From Cristatella mucedo (Eukaryota; Bryozoa; Phylactolaemata; Cristatellidae), in contig WPIO01000013.1 in assembly GCA_009760855.2 (NCBI GenBank), forward strand, positions 1,526,001 through 1,590,000: 64,000 nucleotides of DNA, read 5' to 3'. How positions within the stretch are numbered: position 1 is the stretch's first letter; every line of letters begins with the position of its first letter. Shown piece by piece: positions 44,700 to 56,074 of the stretch. The translations under genes and the position numbers were made by a program. Below the pieces are notes generated by a model, which saw only the letters and a program-made list of their open reading frames with translations, was not told where the DNA came from and made no database searches.

Positions 44700-44985
44700 T
44701 GTTTCTGGAAGAGCTTACGGCACGCAGCTTTCTTTGATGCCAAGGGCATCAAGGTAACACTCATTATCAGGGTAACATGACCCGAGTTCTCCTACTACGA
44801 ATGGTAGGATAGACGCTGACGCTTGAACCTCAGACCGGAAGTCACGCTCGATGCCTGCGTATTTAGTGATCTTCCAATCGGTGGCTTTTGCCAAGGCATC
44901 CTCGTCATTGTCGAACGGGACCACATCGATGATGATTACGGTTGTCCCAACGTGGGCGATAAGGTTTGGGTGCAGTGAAATATGT
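44700..44985 (-). mobile_element. R2-like LINE fragment: C-terminal restriction-like endonuclease
   Basis: The open minus frame ending at 44715 reads HPNLIAHVGTTVIIIDVVPF, then DEDALAKATDWKITKYAGIE, then LPFVVGELGSCYP and ALGI. This fits the end of ORF proteins of R2/R4/NeSL-type LINEs, where a KPD...DV...KY pattern forms the restriction-like endonuclease. Here KPD appears as HPN, so the first catalytic aspartate is lost. Upstream parts are absent, and a LINE-B end begins at about 44990. Confidence 0.55.
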
Positions 44986-44989
44986 ATAT

Positions 44990-45355
44990 ATCTGTATAGC
45001 GCCCTCGATAGAACTAAATCTTTTTCTAGGTACGTTACATATGCAGCATAGAAAGCATTACCAAATGATTGGGTGGTAACATTTGCAAGCAGTACGCACA
45101 GTGCAAGCAGGTACGTGCACACGAAGGACGAATCGCAAAGATCTATCAAATTTCTCTCGTAAACAAGTGCGTTCAAGCTTCTTTTTAAATGTCCTGTCAG
45201 GGAACGTTGTGACTTGCATCTGCAGTGAGTGCCAGGCTTTAGGAGTGTAAGAAATAAAAACACGGTCTCCAACCATTTCGAGGTTCATACAAAGAATGAC
45301 AAAACGATTCGAGTAAGAACGGCAGGCTGTACGAATCATCGCCTGATAGGGGTGT
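44990..45355 (-). mobile_element. LINE-B 3' fragment
   Basis: Reversed tail TATAGCGCCCTCGATAGAAC, then the 3' UTR and the end of ORF2 (VGDRVFISYTPKAWHSL, FKKKLERTCL). Confidence 0.75.
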
Positions 45356-45384
45356 AGTTCGTATGTACCTGTGTATGTATGTAT

Positions 45385-45690
45385 TGTATGCCGGCTCCTT
45401 TCATGAGCCTGTGATGTGGCGTGGGCACAGGCCAATAACCCGCTGGTGGCCAGATGGTGGGTTCACCATCAGGGTCGGCCGGTGCACAGCAGTGGTCCGC
45501 CTGTGATGTGGCATGGACACTGGCCGGTAACCTGCTGGTGGGGAGATGATGGACTGGAGGAGGGGAGGAGGAGAGACTAGAGTGTGAGAAGGGGGCGAAG
45601 GCAGTCGTGCGTCTTGCTGCTCCGTGCCTTGTGCAATAAACCGTTGGCGTTGTTCATCGGCTGGCTCTCGGATGTGCGAACCAAACTACT
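45385..45690 (+). mobile_element. Possible LTR-like insertion inside LINE-B
   Basis: A GC-rich segment interrupts the LINE-B sequence between GATAGGGGTGTAGTTCG and CTAGGCTGGATTGGGAGAATG. It contains AATAAA near 45634 and an internal 92-bp imperfect duplication starting CCTGTGATGTGGC (45408 and 45500). The single poly(A) signal and lack of coding suggest an LTR, but I cannot fix its ends. Confidence 0.35.
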
Positions 45691-45699
45691 GGGGGAATA

Positions 45700-46310
45700 C
45701 TTCTGAATACTAGGCTGGATTGGGAGAATGAAGGGACGTACAAGTAAGTGACAGAACCTTGAAGTCGATGCTCTGCTCAATTGGAAGTCAGTTCAAGTCG
45801 GCGAGAAGTGCTGTGATGTGGCAACTGTGCCGCTCACGGCAAACGTACCTACCTGCAAAGTTTTGCACCCACTGTAAGCGCCTGATTGCACATTCAGTGA
45901 GACCAGCAAGCAGTGAGCTACAAAAGTAAAAAAATGGATGTCACACATGGATGGACCAGTTTCGATGTTTATAATAATTATAATGCACTTGATATAGCGC
46001 CCTCGGAGACCTCAACCTCTTTCTAGGCACTTCACATTCTTTACAAATGAAGCACGATTGAATGGTTAATGGTAGCATGCTCAGTAAACAACAAGAATAA
46101 AAAGTTTAGGGTTGACATGCACAGGGTCAGCATGGAAGTGCGGTTTGTGGCAGCATGCAATATTTATGTCTATGCGAGCAAGGGTATTAGTAATGTTGTG
46201 TAGCTAAAAGGTAGGCAGACTTGAGTGAGGAGCTGATGTGGTCGTCTAATTAAAGGTCAAATCGGAACAGGACACCTAGATTACATGCAGATTCACCTAG
46301 AGATGTAATA
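45700..46310 (-). mobile_element. Nested LINE-B fragments
   Basis: 45700-45960 is the LINE-B ORF2 end (AGGCTGGATTGGGAGAATGA, compare AGGCTGGAGCCAAAGAATGA). A new LINE-B tail starts at 45985 (TGCACTTGATATAGCGCC), and ORF2-related sequence continues to the insertion point at about 46303. Confidence 0.65.
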
Positions 46311-46659
46311 ATAATGCATTTGCAATAGTGCCCTCAGAGAACTAATCTCTTTCTAGGCACTTTACATTTGCTGTAAAGGAAGTACGATCGGACGGATAGT
46401 GGTAGCATGCTAAATAAACAACAAGAACAACATGGTTAGGGATGACGTGTCCACGGCCAGCATGTAAGTTTGGTTAGTGGCAGCATGCACAGTGTCTGCC
46501 CACATAGGCACATAAAGGACGAATCATAGAGACCCACTAAATGCTGAGATAAATAGTAGCTTTTGTAGTTTCTTTTAAAACGTTGACTAGTCAGGAGTTG
46601 TCATGACGCAAGTTGGGAGTGAGTTCTGCGCTTGTGTAGCATTCGAACTAAACACATAT
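46303..46659 (-). mobile_element. LINE-B 3' end inserted into an older LINE-B
   Basis: The host reads ATTCACCTAGAGATG up to this point and resumes GAGCCAATTTTGAGCGTGAG at 46811. Between lie a LINE-B tail (TAATGCATTTGCAATAGTGCC) and the SINE-1 described next. Confidence 0.7.
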
Positions 46660-46806
46660 TACTCATTTGTGTAGTACTCTAAGAAAACTCATACTATATT
46701 AAGGCACTTCGCCTGTGTCACAGGGCTCGAGCCCACGACCTCAGTCATCAAATACATACATCTTAACCTTGGTCGGGGCGAGCACCTAACCACTGGGCCA
46801 ACCGTT
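46660..46806 (-). mobile_element. SINE-1 copy nested in LINE-B
   Basis: Reverse SINE-1: TTACTCATTTGTGTAGTACT tail, GGGCTCGAGCCCACGACC and TTGGTCGGGGCGAGCAC. It is more diverged than the other copies. Confidence 0.8.
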
Positions 46807-46807
46807 G

Positions 46808-47680
46808 GGGGAGCCAATTTTGAGCGTGAGGTTTCCAACTTCTGCACGCCAGTTGGTTTGCCCATTATCAGTAACTTGCTTTTTGTATCATTCAATTTAA
46901 AAAAGTTTGCTGCCTAATCCATGTACGGATTTCATCATCGCATGCAGCACAAGTTTGTAGAAAACTCAATGTACACGGGGTGGGGTTAGGAGATATCATA
47001 GCAAAGGTACAACAGAATGTAATCTGCATAGAAAGGAAAGCATAGATTGCGCTTGGCGATCGCATCGGTAAGAGGGAGACTATAACTTGCGAAAATAAAC
47101 GGATGGAGAGCAGAACCCTGACGTACCCCGTACTTAAATTGCTCATCGGATGATCTTTGTCCGTTCGCCTAAATACTCAGCAGTATTCCACTGGGACAGG
47201 ACCTGGACCATTGCAATGCGATGTCATTGATGCCCAGGCAAGATGCGAGAAGCCCAAGAATGACTTTGTGATCAATAGTATTTAATGCTGCTAAGAAATC
47301 AAGCAGAAGAAACAGAAAGACTTTACCCAAGTCTGCATTTTTGCGAAAGTCTTTATATACCATACAGCAAAGGCGACCCTGTTGAGGGATTAGCTCGTCA
47401 CCCAGATTGGAACATGCTTGCTAGGTTTGTGATCTCAACATAAGAGTTCAGTTGGTCTTTCATAACTCGTTTTAGTGTCTTTGATCGGAGCAGGAGAAGG
47501 GAAACCGGACGGTAGCTGCTCAAGTCCTCGTGGTCTAGCTTTGCTTTCTTAATTACCAGCCTGAAAAACCAGCCTTTTGACAAGTGCCGGGACCTGATCT
47601 GATGCTGAGGATATATTAGTATGTTAGTCATTCGTGGCAGCAGCAGCAGATCTAAGCATCGCAAAGTAAAACAGTGGGAA
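46808..47680 (-). mobile_element. LINE-B reverse transcriptase fragment
   Basis: Minus frames: RPVSLLLLRSKTLKRVMKDQ, VYKDFRKNADLGKVFLFLLL, DFLAALNTIDHKVILGLLAS, then a segment around 47000 that replaces the YADD box with a diverged one. The order runs toward 46808, so it is the older host of the nested insertions. Confidence 0.75.
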
Positions 47681-47699
47681 TAGAGTCGAGACGGCTGGC

Positions 47700-48474
47700 A
47701 TTCTTCAACGACTGGGTGATTAATTTCAAGATAAGGTCACTCGCGGCCTCTTTGAATGTAGACATTGGGGTAGTGCACAGAGCTGATGGATAGGAGTTCG
47801 GTGTTAATGTAATAAAAACTCACAGGGAATCCTGCAAAGTTAGGGATAGACTGTCTGAACTTGTCTGAATCTCGCTGAAAAACAAGCTAGAAAAGCAACC
47901 AGCAAGGTGACCACAAGGATCGCTAGGGTTATAAGCTAACCTGAGAGTCGTTAAGTAGATGGCTGAAGGCAGACCTAATGAACTTTCAAACCAGACAGGG
48001 ATATGTCAGATTTGAAATTTCAACAAAAATGTTTGGCTGGTTAGACGCAACTCATTCCAGTATGCTTGATTAGACCGGTCGCACGCTAACATGGTGATGT
48101 TGCTCAGGTTGTGTTGGTCTGACGTTGCTTTCTTAATTACAGGCCGAGCCACGGCCGTTTAGAAAGTTGCAGGGGCGTCCCCCCAAGGCTGATGACATAA
48201 TCATCAAATCAAGCAAGCGCGACAGCAGACCTATGCACTGTAGAAGTGGGACAGTTTAATATAGGATGTAGAGGACTGTTAGTCTTTTTTGAAGGGGAGA
48301 GGAATTTTAGGATATGGTCACTCGAGGCTCCCTTCACTGCAGGCTTTGAGGTGCCGCTTAGCATTGAGGGAAAGAAGCACCGTTGTGTAGGGTTTAAGGG
48401 ACAGGATTCCTAAGGGAATGCCGCTATCTTAGGGATGGACTCTGTGATCCTGCATATCTTTCTGAAAAAGAAGC
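47700..48474. repeat. Diverged repeat segment paired with 22740-23870
   Basis: Matches 22780-23060 and 23620-23870 at moderate identity, for example GGATATGGTCACTCGAGGCT and AGGTGCCGCTTAGCATTGAG. This is the C-D counterpart of the A-B central repeat. Confidence 0.55.
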
Positions 48475-49205
48475 GAGACTAGCAAGCAGCTTGGATCACG
48501 TCAAGGATTTTTAGGTAAGGAGATGAGTGTGGAATTAGTAATTGACAGCAGTTTTGACTGTACATTTGAGATTAAGCAATTGTTTCATAGAATTTTGACT
48601 TGTTCTTAGCTATGATCGATTCGCTTGATATACAGTGATCTTCGCGTACCCGTCGTTACATAGTCAGTACTGATCTTTGGTATGCTTTCTTAAGTTTGCA
48701 CTTAGTAAAGCTACCTTATTTATTGTCGGTGATAAACTATAGGCCGTCGGAGCAATGCTGGCCATTGCACTTAGTCAGAGGTAAAAACTCGTCAGTCATG
48801 TCCACAGTGTTGTATTCTTACTGTATAAGAAGAGAACTATTGCCAAGCAGAGGCGCCGACCGAGCAGGTCTGAGTCAAGCAGCTCATTGCCCGTTCTCCC
48901 CTTCCCCTCTAGGTCCTACAGGTAAATCTCTTAATCTCAGAATGGTAGCTTCAGCATGCCACATGCATCACTTGCAGCACTGCCTGTAGAATGAAGGCAA
49001 GAGCGATTAAAGAGTGGCTCAGAAAATCCATCATTGGTGCACAGGTAGATAGCGGCTCCGTGAGCAGGAATGCTAACCATAGCGAATCCATCACTCACAG
49101 CATGGCAGGCTAGCTGCATGCAAGTGCGATTAAGGAGCGGCTCAGGCAGTCAACCGTAGAGACGCTCCGTCGAAGGTCTTGGTGCGGGTTTCAAATCAGG
49201 TGACT
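48475..49205. repeat. Repeat U, copy 2 (near-identical to 23870-24600)
   Basis: See copy 1. The pair of 97-codon frames (24088 and 48696) differ at two residues, and the opposing 60-codon frames differ at one. Both strands staying open argues for recent homogeneity, not coding. Confidence 0.75.
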
Positions 49206-49489
49206 GGCTGGACCATAACACCAGCAGCACCAACCAATGATTAGCTTTTTATTTAGGCAAAATTTCAGAACGCCGTCATCTGACCGATACTTTAGAATCG
49301 TGGCTTTAATTCAGAATTTCTAGCAAAGTATGGGCAAATGAAGTGGGATTCAAATATAGGAAAGAATAATACCCACGATCTTTCTGAAAAAACCAAGAGT
49401 AGCAAGCAGCTTGGATCACAGGTTGGATCATTTTGTAAGGAGCGAGTCTGGGATTAGTAATTGAGATTATATTTTCTAGATAACAGCAT

Positions 49490-50400
49490 TTTTTATTGTG
49501 GATCTGTGATTAAACAATCTTTTCATAAATGTTTGACTTGTCCGTCGCTACGATCAATTTTTATTATCTACAGTGGTCATTGCGAGCATGTCAATAGACA
49601 GTCAGTCCTAATCCTTCGAATACTTACTGAAGTTTGCACTTAGTAGACCTAATTTATTTAATGTCCGTGATAAACTATAGGCCGTCTGAACAATGCTGGA
49701 AATTGCACTAGATCAGACGTACAAACTCGTCAATCGTGTCTAAAGTGTTGTACTCTCACTGTACAAGAAAAGAATGTTGTTTGTGCCTTCGGCTTCAGCA
49801 ATTACCGTAGCACACGAGTGACCGATGCTGCGTGCGATTAGGGCTGAGGTTAAGCGATTTAGCTGTATGACCGTGAGGGGAAGGAGAGAGCAGGCAATGC
49901 GCTGCTTGACTGAGACCTGCTTGGTCCGTGCCTCGGCTTGGCGGTAGTTCTTGTTGTATACCGTTGTCTCCAGCGGCGGCTGTTCTAGTCGGAGTCTCAC
50001 TGAGACACAGCGGGCGCACGGGCACGGTTAACGAGAATCTTTATTGCTCAACAGGCACATATATCGGAGCCCAAACAAACCCAGCAGACGACACGAAATA
50101 TAATCTGCATTAGCGGCGTGACTCAGTGCCTCTTCAACGGCTTAACTATTGGCCACAGGTGAGGCATGTACGTAGTTTCACACCACAGCAGGCAGACATC
50201 AAGCCAGAGCGATAAAGGAGCGGCCCAGACAGATGCTAGGGGATATAGGGGCTGATAGCGGCTCCATAAGCACGAACGAAAACCACACCACATCTATCAC
50301 TAATAGCACAGCAGCCTGGCAGCATACAGGTGCGATTAAGGAGTGGATCGGACAGTCCACCACAGAGACGCTCTGTCATTGCATCGGAATGTTGCACAGC
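49490..50400. repeat. Repeat U, third copy, diverged and partly inverted
   Basis: 49490-49795 follows the U order (AAACTATAGGCCGTCTGAAC). 49795-50030 is U core in reverse orientation (compare TGAGTCAAGCAGCTCATTGC with GCAATGCGCTGCTTGACTGA). 50190-50400 matches the U right part (TGATAGCGGCTCCATAAGCA). Confidence 0.6.
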
Positions 50401-50634
50401 AGATGATTCCGGTGGTTCTATAACTCAAATGTAAAGCATCTAGAGAGTGAGATTGAGATCTCTGAGGGCGCCTTATCGAATCTATTATTATTGTTATCTT
50501 GATAGTTGTTTCAAATCAAGTGACTGACTGGCCCGTAGTCCAATCACCGAACAATGATTCGCTAAAAGGCTTGAGCAAAAATGTAAACTTTCACCATCCT
50601 ACCAAAAAATCCCGATTTGAACTCTGAATTCCTC

Positions 50635-51170
50635 GCAAACTTTCGACCTTTTCCGCTGTTTCATTGTTGCCAAAGATTCTCGAACCGATTGTGCCAAGCA
50701 GTTTGTAGCACACATTGAAAAGAATGAACTGACAGAAAAGCTTGATTCGAGACTCAAAAGGCACTAATCCACTGAAATAGCTCTCCTACATATAACCAAC
50801 GACATCTCACGCAGCAATGATGACGGGGATACCACTTGCTTAGCCATGCTGGGTCTGTCAGCCGTGATACTCACATCCACAAATCTTACGCAACGACACC
50901 TGCTCTACTACTGCCGACCTCGGTACATTCTTTGCAACCGTCTTAAGCTGCAACTCCCAGGCTACTCACTACCTCAACTGCGCATATGGCTCGGCTATGC
51001 TTTTCAATTTTTGCGGCGTGAGATGGAGCCTTTCGGCCATGGTATTCGTATCAAAAGCAGCTTTTTCTTTGAGTGGGCCACTGCAAACTCTCTTACCTAA
51101 CACCCGCTTAGTCTTCGTGGCTTTGTGGATTGTAAGCGGCAGTATAACCACAAATATATATTAAATACTC
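50635..51170 (+). mobile_element. LINE-A remnant with internal deletion
   Basis: 50680-50860 matches the reverse transcriptase start (AGCAGTTTGTAGCACACATTG, compare 27440 and 61450). At about 50870 it jumps to the ORF2 end (CTTACGCAACGACACCTGC). The same deleted form seems present in other 3' flanks (28700-28960, 41640-41760), so it predates the block duplication. Confidence 0.6.
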
Positions 51171-51617
51171 ATATCTGAACCTTTTGCGTGTTCATTTATG
51201 TATAAATTCAGAGTAAATACAAGGTTGGTTGGATTTATAAGCATTTGTTGCTAACGGCGCACAATATTACGCGGCTTTGACCCAGGATTAATTTCAAATA
51301 ACTCAGATCGTGGTCACAAAACACGTTATTTTGGTTAAATTACAATCTGTAATACTTCTGAGACATACGCATTTTGGAAATAAGCATTATAGCCAGCTGC
51401 GAAAATTGCGGTTCTTGGTTTTATCGTTTTCGCCTAGTACTTGTAGCACGAATTATATCCGGAGAGATTTCTACGGGCCATATTTAAATAAACGGACGGC
51501 GTTTTTGCGAGTCCAGTTAAATATTTCCGCAATCGTTAATTTTAAATGCCTGTTACTACTGTTTACTGCTGTTTCATAACAATGTAACACATGTTACTTG
51601 TTTTATATCCTCTTTTT

Positions 51618-51763
51618 TTGGTTTGGTCTATCGGTTAAGGTGCTCGCCTCAACCAAGGTCTGACTGAGGTGGTGGGTTCGAGCCCCGAGGCATATGTGTG
51701 AAGTGCCTGAATAGAGATCAAGTTCTCTTGGGGCGCTATACGAATGAACTATATTTATTAAAT
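51618..51763 (+). mobile_element. SINE-1 copy
   Basis: TTTGGTCTATCGGTTAAGGT, GTGGGTTCGAGCCCCGAGGC and GATCAAGTTCTCTTGGGGCG. The B box is closest to the tRNA consensus of all copies. Confidence 0.85.
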
Positions 51764-52198
51764 GGAGCCAACATAAATTTCCAATTTAGTAGCAGATAGA
51801 AAGCTCCGAGGATAAACAAATGCCACTAGTCAATCATATCGCAAAGCAAGTCGCACAGTCACAATGTCTAGCATGATGTACTTCAGTACTATCATGAAAT
51901 CCTCCCCGGTCGGTTCGTCTGTTTAAATGCTAACAATCAAAAAGCTGCAGCACCAAGCTCCGAATTTCCGGCGCGATAAAATAATTTCTCATCCCTTGAC
52001 GACTTGTTATCTTAAGAGTATTTTTCCGGTGCTTGCCAGAGCACCTAGCAGCAAGCATGACAGCAAAGCCTTCCCTGATGCCGCTCCATGCAGGTTGCTC
52101 GGGGACAAGTTGCCTCCGGATGTACTGGAATAGCACGATGTCACCGTTACTGATCCGCCGAGCACGAAATTTGCAGGTATGTATGTGCAGCCATTGTA

Positions 52199-52341
52199 AA
52201 AAAATAGAATTCATTTATATAGCACCCCAAGAGAACTCAATCTCTATTCAGGCGCTTCACATATGCCTCGGGGCTCGAGCCCACGACCTCACTCAGACCT
52301 TTGTCGGGGCGAGCACCTTAACCGCTAGACCAAATCAGCTC
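52199..52341 (-). mobile_element. SINE-1 inserted in exon 3 of LU copy D
   Basis: The SINE lies in sense with the gene, between ...TATGCAATC and TACAATGGCTGC of the exon. Compared with B, three exon bases at the junction (ACC) are missing, and no clear target duplication is seen. It brings an in-frame TAA about 21 bases in. Confidence 0.9.
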
Positions 52342-52692
52342 GATTGCATAATCCACGCAGGAGCGGTCGTACAGTGCAAATGCTGCAAAAAGAAATGCGA
52401 AACTCGTTCGCATCACACTATCTTCACGGACTCAATATTGCTATGCCGCTGCCTAGAATGCAAATATTCGCCAGAAGTTTCAGCATTGTTTCACCTCCTC
52501 CGCTAAGGTGAGGTAGACTGATGTACACTTACCTGTACCGGCTAGGGTTCCAACTGTTTTAGTAAGAGGACACTGTCCCGATGAGCATGTGGTGGTCGTG
52601 AGGTTAGACGATAAGACGGTTGCCCCACAACGGGAGTCAGTTTTCGAGCTGTAGACATAGCAGCTGACTTGAGACGCAGCTAAAATAGAATG

Positions 52693-54755
52693 CATTAGTC
52701 TCCCATTTAAGTACGCAACTTGAACCAGCGACGTTTGTGCGTACTTAGCCGGTAGTTTCGTAATTTTCGGTATGCCATGCACTTTCCGGAGCGCTTGCCT
52801 GCACCGGGCAGCACGGTGTGCATTGTGAAGCTCACGCCCAATCTGACGCATTCATTCAACATATGTCTGTTGTTGGTTATCGACTTGCCTCGCGTTTCCC
52901 TGTTTCCGCTTTATATTTGTCCTTTGATTTAACCAGCTCGTTCCTAAAAACCTGTCCCGCTCCTTAGAGCTTTGATTGTGCTACGATGTCAAAGAAGCTA
53001 AACGGCAAGCGCCTCAATGAATCTCAATGGTTTTGAAATCATCTCGAAGCAAAGCAAAGCGTCTGCTCTCAGTAAGAGTGCCTTAGCATGGGAGTACGAC
53101 GTTAGTGAAGGCACCATCCGAACGATTTGCCAGAACCGTGAAGCGATCCAAGAACGATCTGCCCTGATGACGAAAGAGGCTAATGAGAAGTTTCGAGCGT
53201 CAGCTAGACGATTTAGGGAGCTTGAAGACATGATTTTTGTCTGTATTGACAGCATGCGTCGTGCCAGCCTTCCTGTACCGTAACCCCTCGCCATAGCCAA
53301 AACGAAAAGCATCGCTTCCAGACTCTTATTCCGGAATAAGATTTTAAGGCACCTTGGCAATGGTTAAGTCGATTCAGAGTTCGGCGTGAACTGCAGGAGG
53401 TTCCCCTTCATGGAGATGGAGCAGAAGTCAACAAGAACGATCCGGAATTGTTAGCTGCTTTAGAAAGCCTTTATGTGATTATCAAGCAATATGCCCCAGA
53501 AAATGTCAGCAACATAGACGAGACCGATTGATTTTTTCTATTGCTTCCAAGAAATAGTCTTCTTATGCCAGACGAAGATATTTTAACCACTTGAAGCAAA
53601 AAGAAGGCGAAAGGTTGAGTTTCTCTGATTATTAACTGACAAAATTCCTTGCACTTGGATCAGAAAACCCAACGAAGTAGCTTGAATTAAGGACCGACAT
53701 TGGCCAGCTCCTTATTTCAATCAGGCGAAAGCTTAGATGGATGCAGGAACCTGTTGGAAGTGGTTCAATGAGAGTTTTTTAAGAAGTGAAAAAACGAACA
53801 GGACGTCGAGTTCTATTGCTAAGGGACAATGCTACGAAAATTTTGAAGCACTCGAACGCGACAATATTACAATTTCTTTCTTTCTGCCGAATTGTACAAC
53901 CTGGTTACAGCCTTATAGCATAGAAATAATCGCAGCTCTAAAAAAGCGATACAAGTATTTGTATCTCAAAGATGTTCTTGACTTAGTGACCTTGACGAGG
54001 AGAAGAAAAAATCGGAAGACAGATCAGGGGCGAAGATTGGGACGAAGGGTTGCAGGTGTTATTTACGGGAACCCAGCTCATCTGCTCGATGTTGCAAATT
54101 ATGTGGAAGAAGTCTGGGATTCTGTTTTGCTCAGCTCGATCAAAAATACTTCCGTCAAGGCCGAGCTAACGACTTTAGAACCAGAACTGGAAGCTGATAG
54201 CAATGTTGAAGATGTGGGCACCGAACTTGCGAAGGCTTTTGAAAGATTGAATTTATCAAACGCTTCATCAGAACTCGAAGACTACTTTCACGGTGATGAC
54301 GAGAACAAGGAATACAATGTTGCTGCGGTATTGGAAGATGTTGAAGAGCTTTTGGAGTCGATGAAGATTGTTGAAAGTGTGAAGGATGATGATGATGGCG
54401 ACGTTCATTCTCAAGCTCTCAATGCCGGTTTAGAAAGTGAAGTTGTGTTTCAGGGTTCGAATCCCTTAAAAAGCAGGTTCTTGACATCGAGGATCAGATG
54501 CTCTGCTATGAAGTTCAAGTTGAAGCTGATGATACAATCAATGATCCTAAGAAATCATTTGAATCATTTAAAAGCAAGATGCGGGTGGTCTCTCTCAGAG
54601 CCAAACGCAAGAAAATTGTACCAAATGACGATTCATGGCATGTTTAACTAATTAACTAACTAATTACATCTTGAACTCAGAATTTTAGGGGGAAATGTGC
54701 GTACCTAACCTGGATGCATACTTAATTGGATGCATAACTAAGCAGAAGGCTACTG
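52693..54755 (+). mobile_element. Pogo/Tigger-like DNA transposon, complete ends, dead transposase
   Basis: 2063 bp bounded by inverted ends: left (T)AGTCTCCCATTTAAGTACG and right, reversed, CAGTAGCCTTCTGCTTAGT. It is flanked by TA on the right (54756-54757) and TG, a mutated TA, on the left (52691-52692). Comparison with copy B (AATAGAATACTGCATTCTAAG) reconstructs an empty TA site. It sits 13 bases from the 3' splice site of exon 2 in LU copy D. The right end also occurs alone at 22507-22700. Confidence 0.9.
52986..54651 (+). pseudogene. Pogo/Tigger transposase pseudogene
   Basis: It starts with ATG at 52986 (MSKKLNGKRLNESQ), shifts frame, then shows a CENP-B/pogo N-terminal helix-turn-helix: FEIISKQSKASALSKSALAW and EYDVSEGTIRTICQNREAI. 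The DDE nuclease region follows. NIDETD (about 53516) carries the first aspartate, LLLRDNAT (about 53818, other frame) the second, and the usual QPMDQG is QPYSIE (about 53910), so the third acidic residue is lost. A long open frame (53737-54651) covers the C-terminal part, including an acidic tail (VEDVGTELAKAF, EDVEELLES). Stops near 53530 and 53600 and several shifts make it non-functional. Confidence 0.85.
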
Positions 54756-54879
54756 TACTGCATTCGAAGAAAGGTTTCACGAACATACTTGTAATTGATG
54801 CCTAATAATGTCAGATATAAAAGGGAAGCAAGTATGTGCGGCAAATTGGCTGAACAAGGCTGTTCATCTATAGATGAAC

Positions 54880-55745
54880 CATCAAATAGGTGAGGCTATT
54901 GTGCGACCGTCACCGTGTGCTCAAAATATAGGCTTCGTTTTCGACACTTGCTCAAATTTTAAAAGCTTCATTCAGAAGACTGCTTCTGCAGCTAGCCATG
55001 ACGTCCGATTTCTATCTAAGATTAGGAGCTGCTTCCACAGTAGCTTGCAAAGAATTTAACTAGCTCCTTAGTTCTGTTTCGGCTTGATTCTTGTAATTCC
55101 CTTTTGACTGGCTACCAAAGAAAGTAACTAGACCACTGAATAGGGCTATGAATATGACTGCAAGTCTAGTTAGTATTCAAGTCCCAGTGGTTTGACCTCG
55201 TGTCTCCTTTGCTAAAAGAGCTAGAATGGCTGCCGTTTGATTAACGGATTTAGAGCTAAGTTCGTACACAGACCCACAAGGCCGCCCCGGCTCGTCTCCT
55301 TCGTACCTAGGCGAAGTGCTGCACTAGTTTCAGCCCCTTCTTGCCCTCAGGTCCTGTATGGACAATCAATCAGCTGTTCCGTTCCTCCGCTTAAAGACAG
55401 TTGGCTACAGGAGATTTACCTCTGCAGGTCCTAGAATGTGGAACTTGCTTCCACAATTCTTACGCAACGACAGCTACTCTCCTGCTGCCGACCATGGCTC
55501 ATCTTTTTCAGCGGTCCTGAGCTGCTACTTCCACGCTATTCACTTCCTCAACCACTCTCCTGACTCTGCTATGCTTCCCACTTTCTCTTTGCTGCGTGAG
55601 ACAAAGTCTGTTGGCTACCGAATGCGTACCGAAAGCCGCTTAGGATGTGAGTGCGCTATACAAAACTCTCCTGCGTAACACCCACATGGTCTTTTTGACT
55701 TTGTGGAGTTACTGACGGAGATACATTACATTACATTACATTACA
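54880..55745 (+). mobile_element. LINE-A 3' fragment with (ATTAC)n tail
   Basis: Plus frames: QNIGFVFDTCSNFKSFIQKT, then a broken middle, then GYRRFTSAGPRMWNLLPQFL and ETKSVGYRMRTESRLGCEC. It ends GATACATTACATTACATTAC. It starts exactly where homology to the LU B intron (GGCAAATTGGCT...) stops. Confidence 0.9.
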
Positions 55746-55849
55746 TCTAGGATTGCGGGTGCTGTGATTAATTGGTTTTGAAAAAATCAGAAGAGTTTTT
55801 GCCGTTATTTCTACTCATCAGCCACGTTTCTTATACTTTTTAATTTATT

Positions 55850-55985
55850 TCTACCTTTTATTCTATCACATGCCTCCCTCTTTCGCTCGCTCGCTCTCAA
55901 TATATTTCACTTTCTTTCTTCTCTCTTTCCCGCTACGTCTCTTTTTGCAAATACATTTACTTTTCGTTATGCTTTCTCAGGCCTC
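55850..55985. repeat. Pyrimidine-rich tract paired with 33490-33720
   Basis: Shares CTTTCGCTCGCTCGCTCTCAA against CTTTCGCTCTCTCAATCTCAG and TTTCACTTTCTTTCTTCTCTC with the B intron. The pure CT run is absent here. Confidence 0.6.
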
Positions 55986-56074
55986 TAACTCTGAGGCTGC
56001 ATCGCCATAGTTGCGAGAGATTTGGCCAACCATATATCTTCATGTAGAATAGTATCACTACTAACACTACTAAT

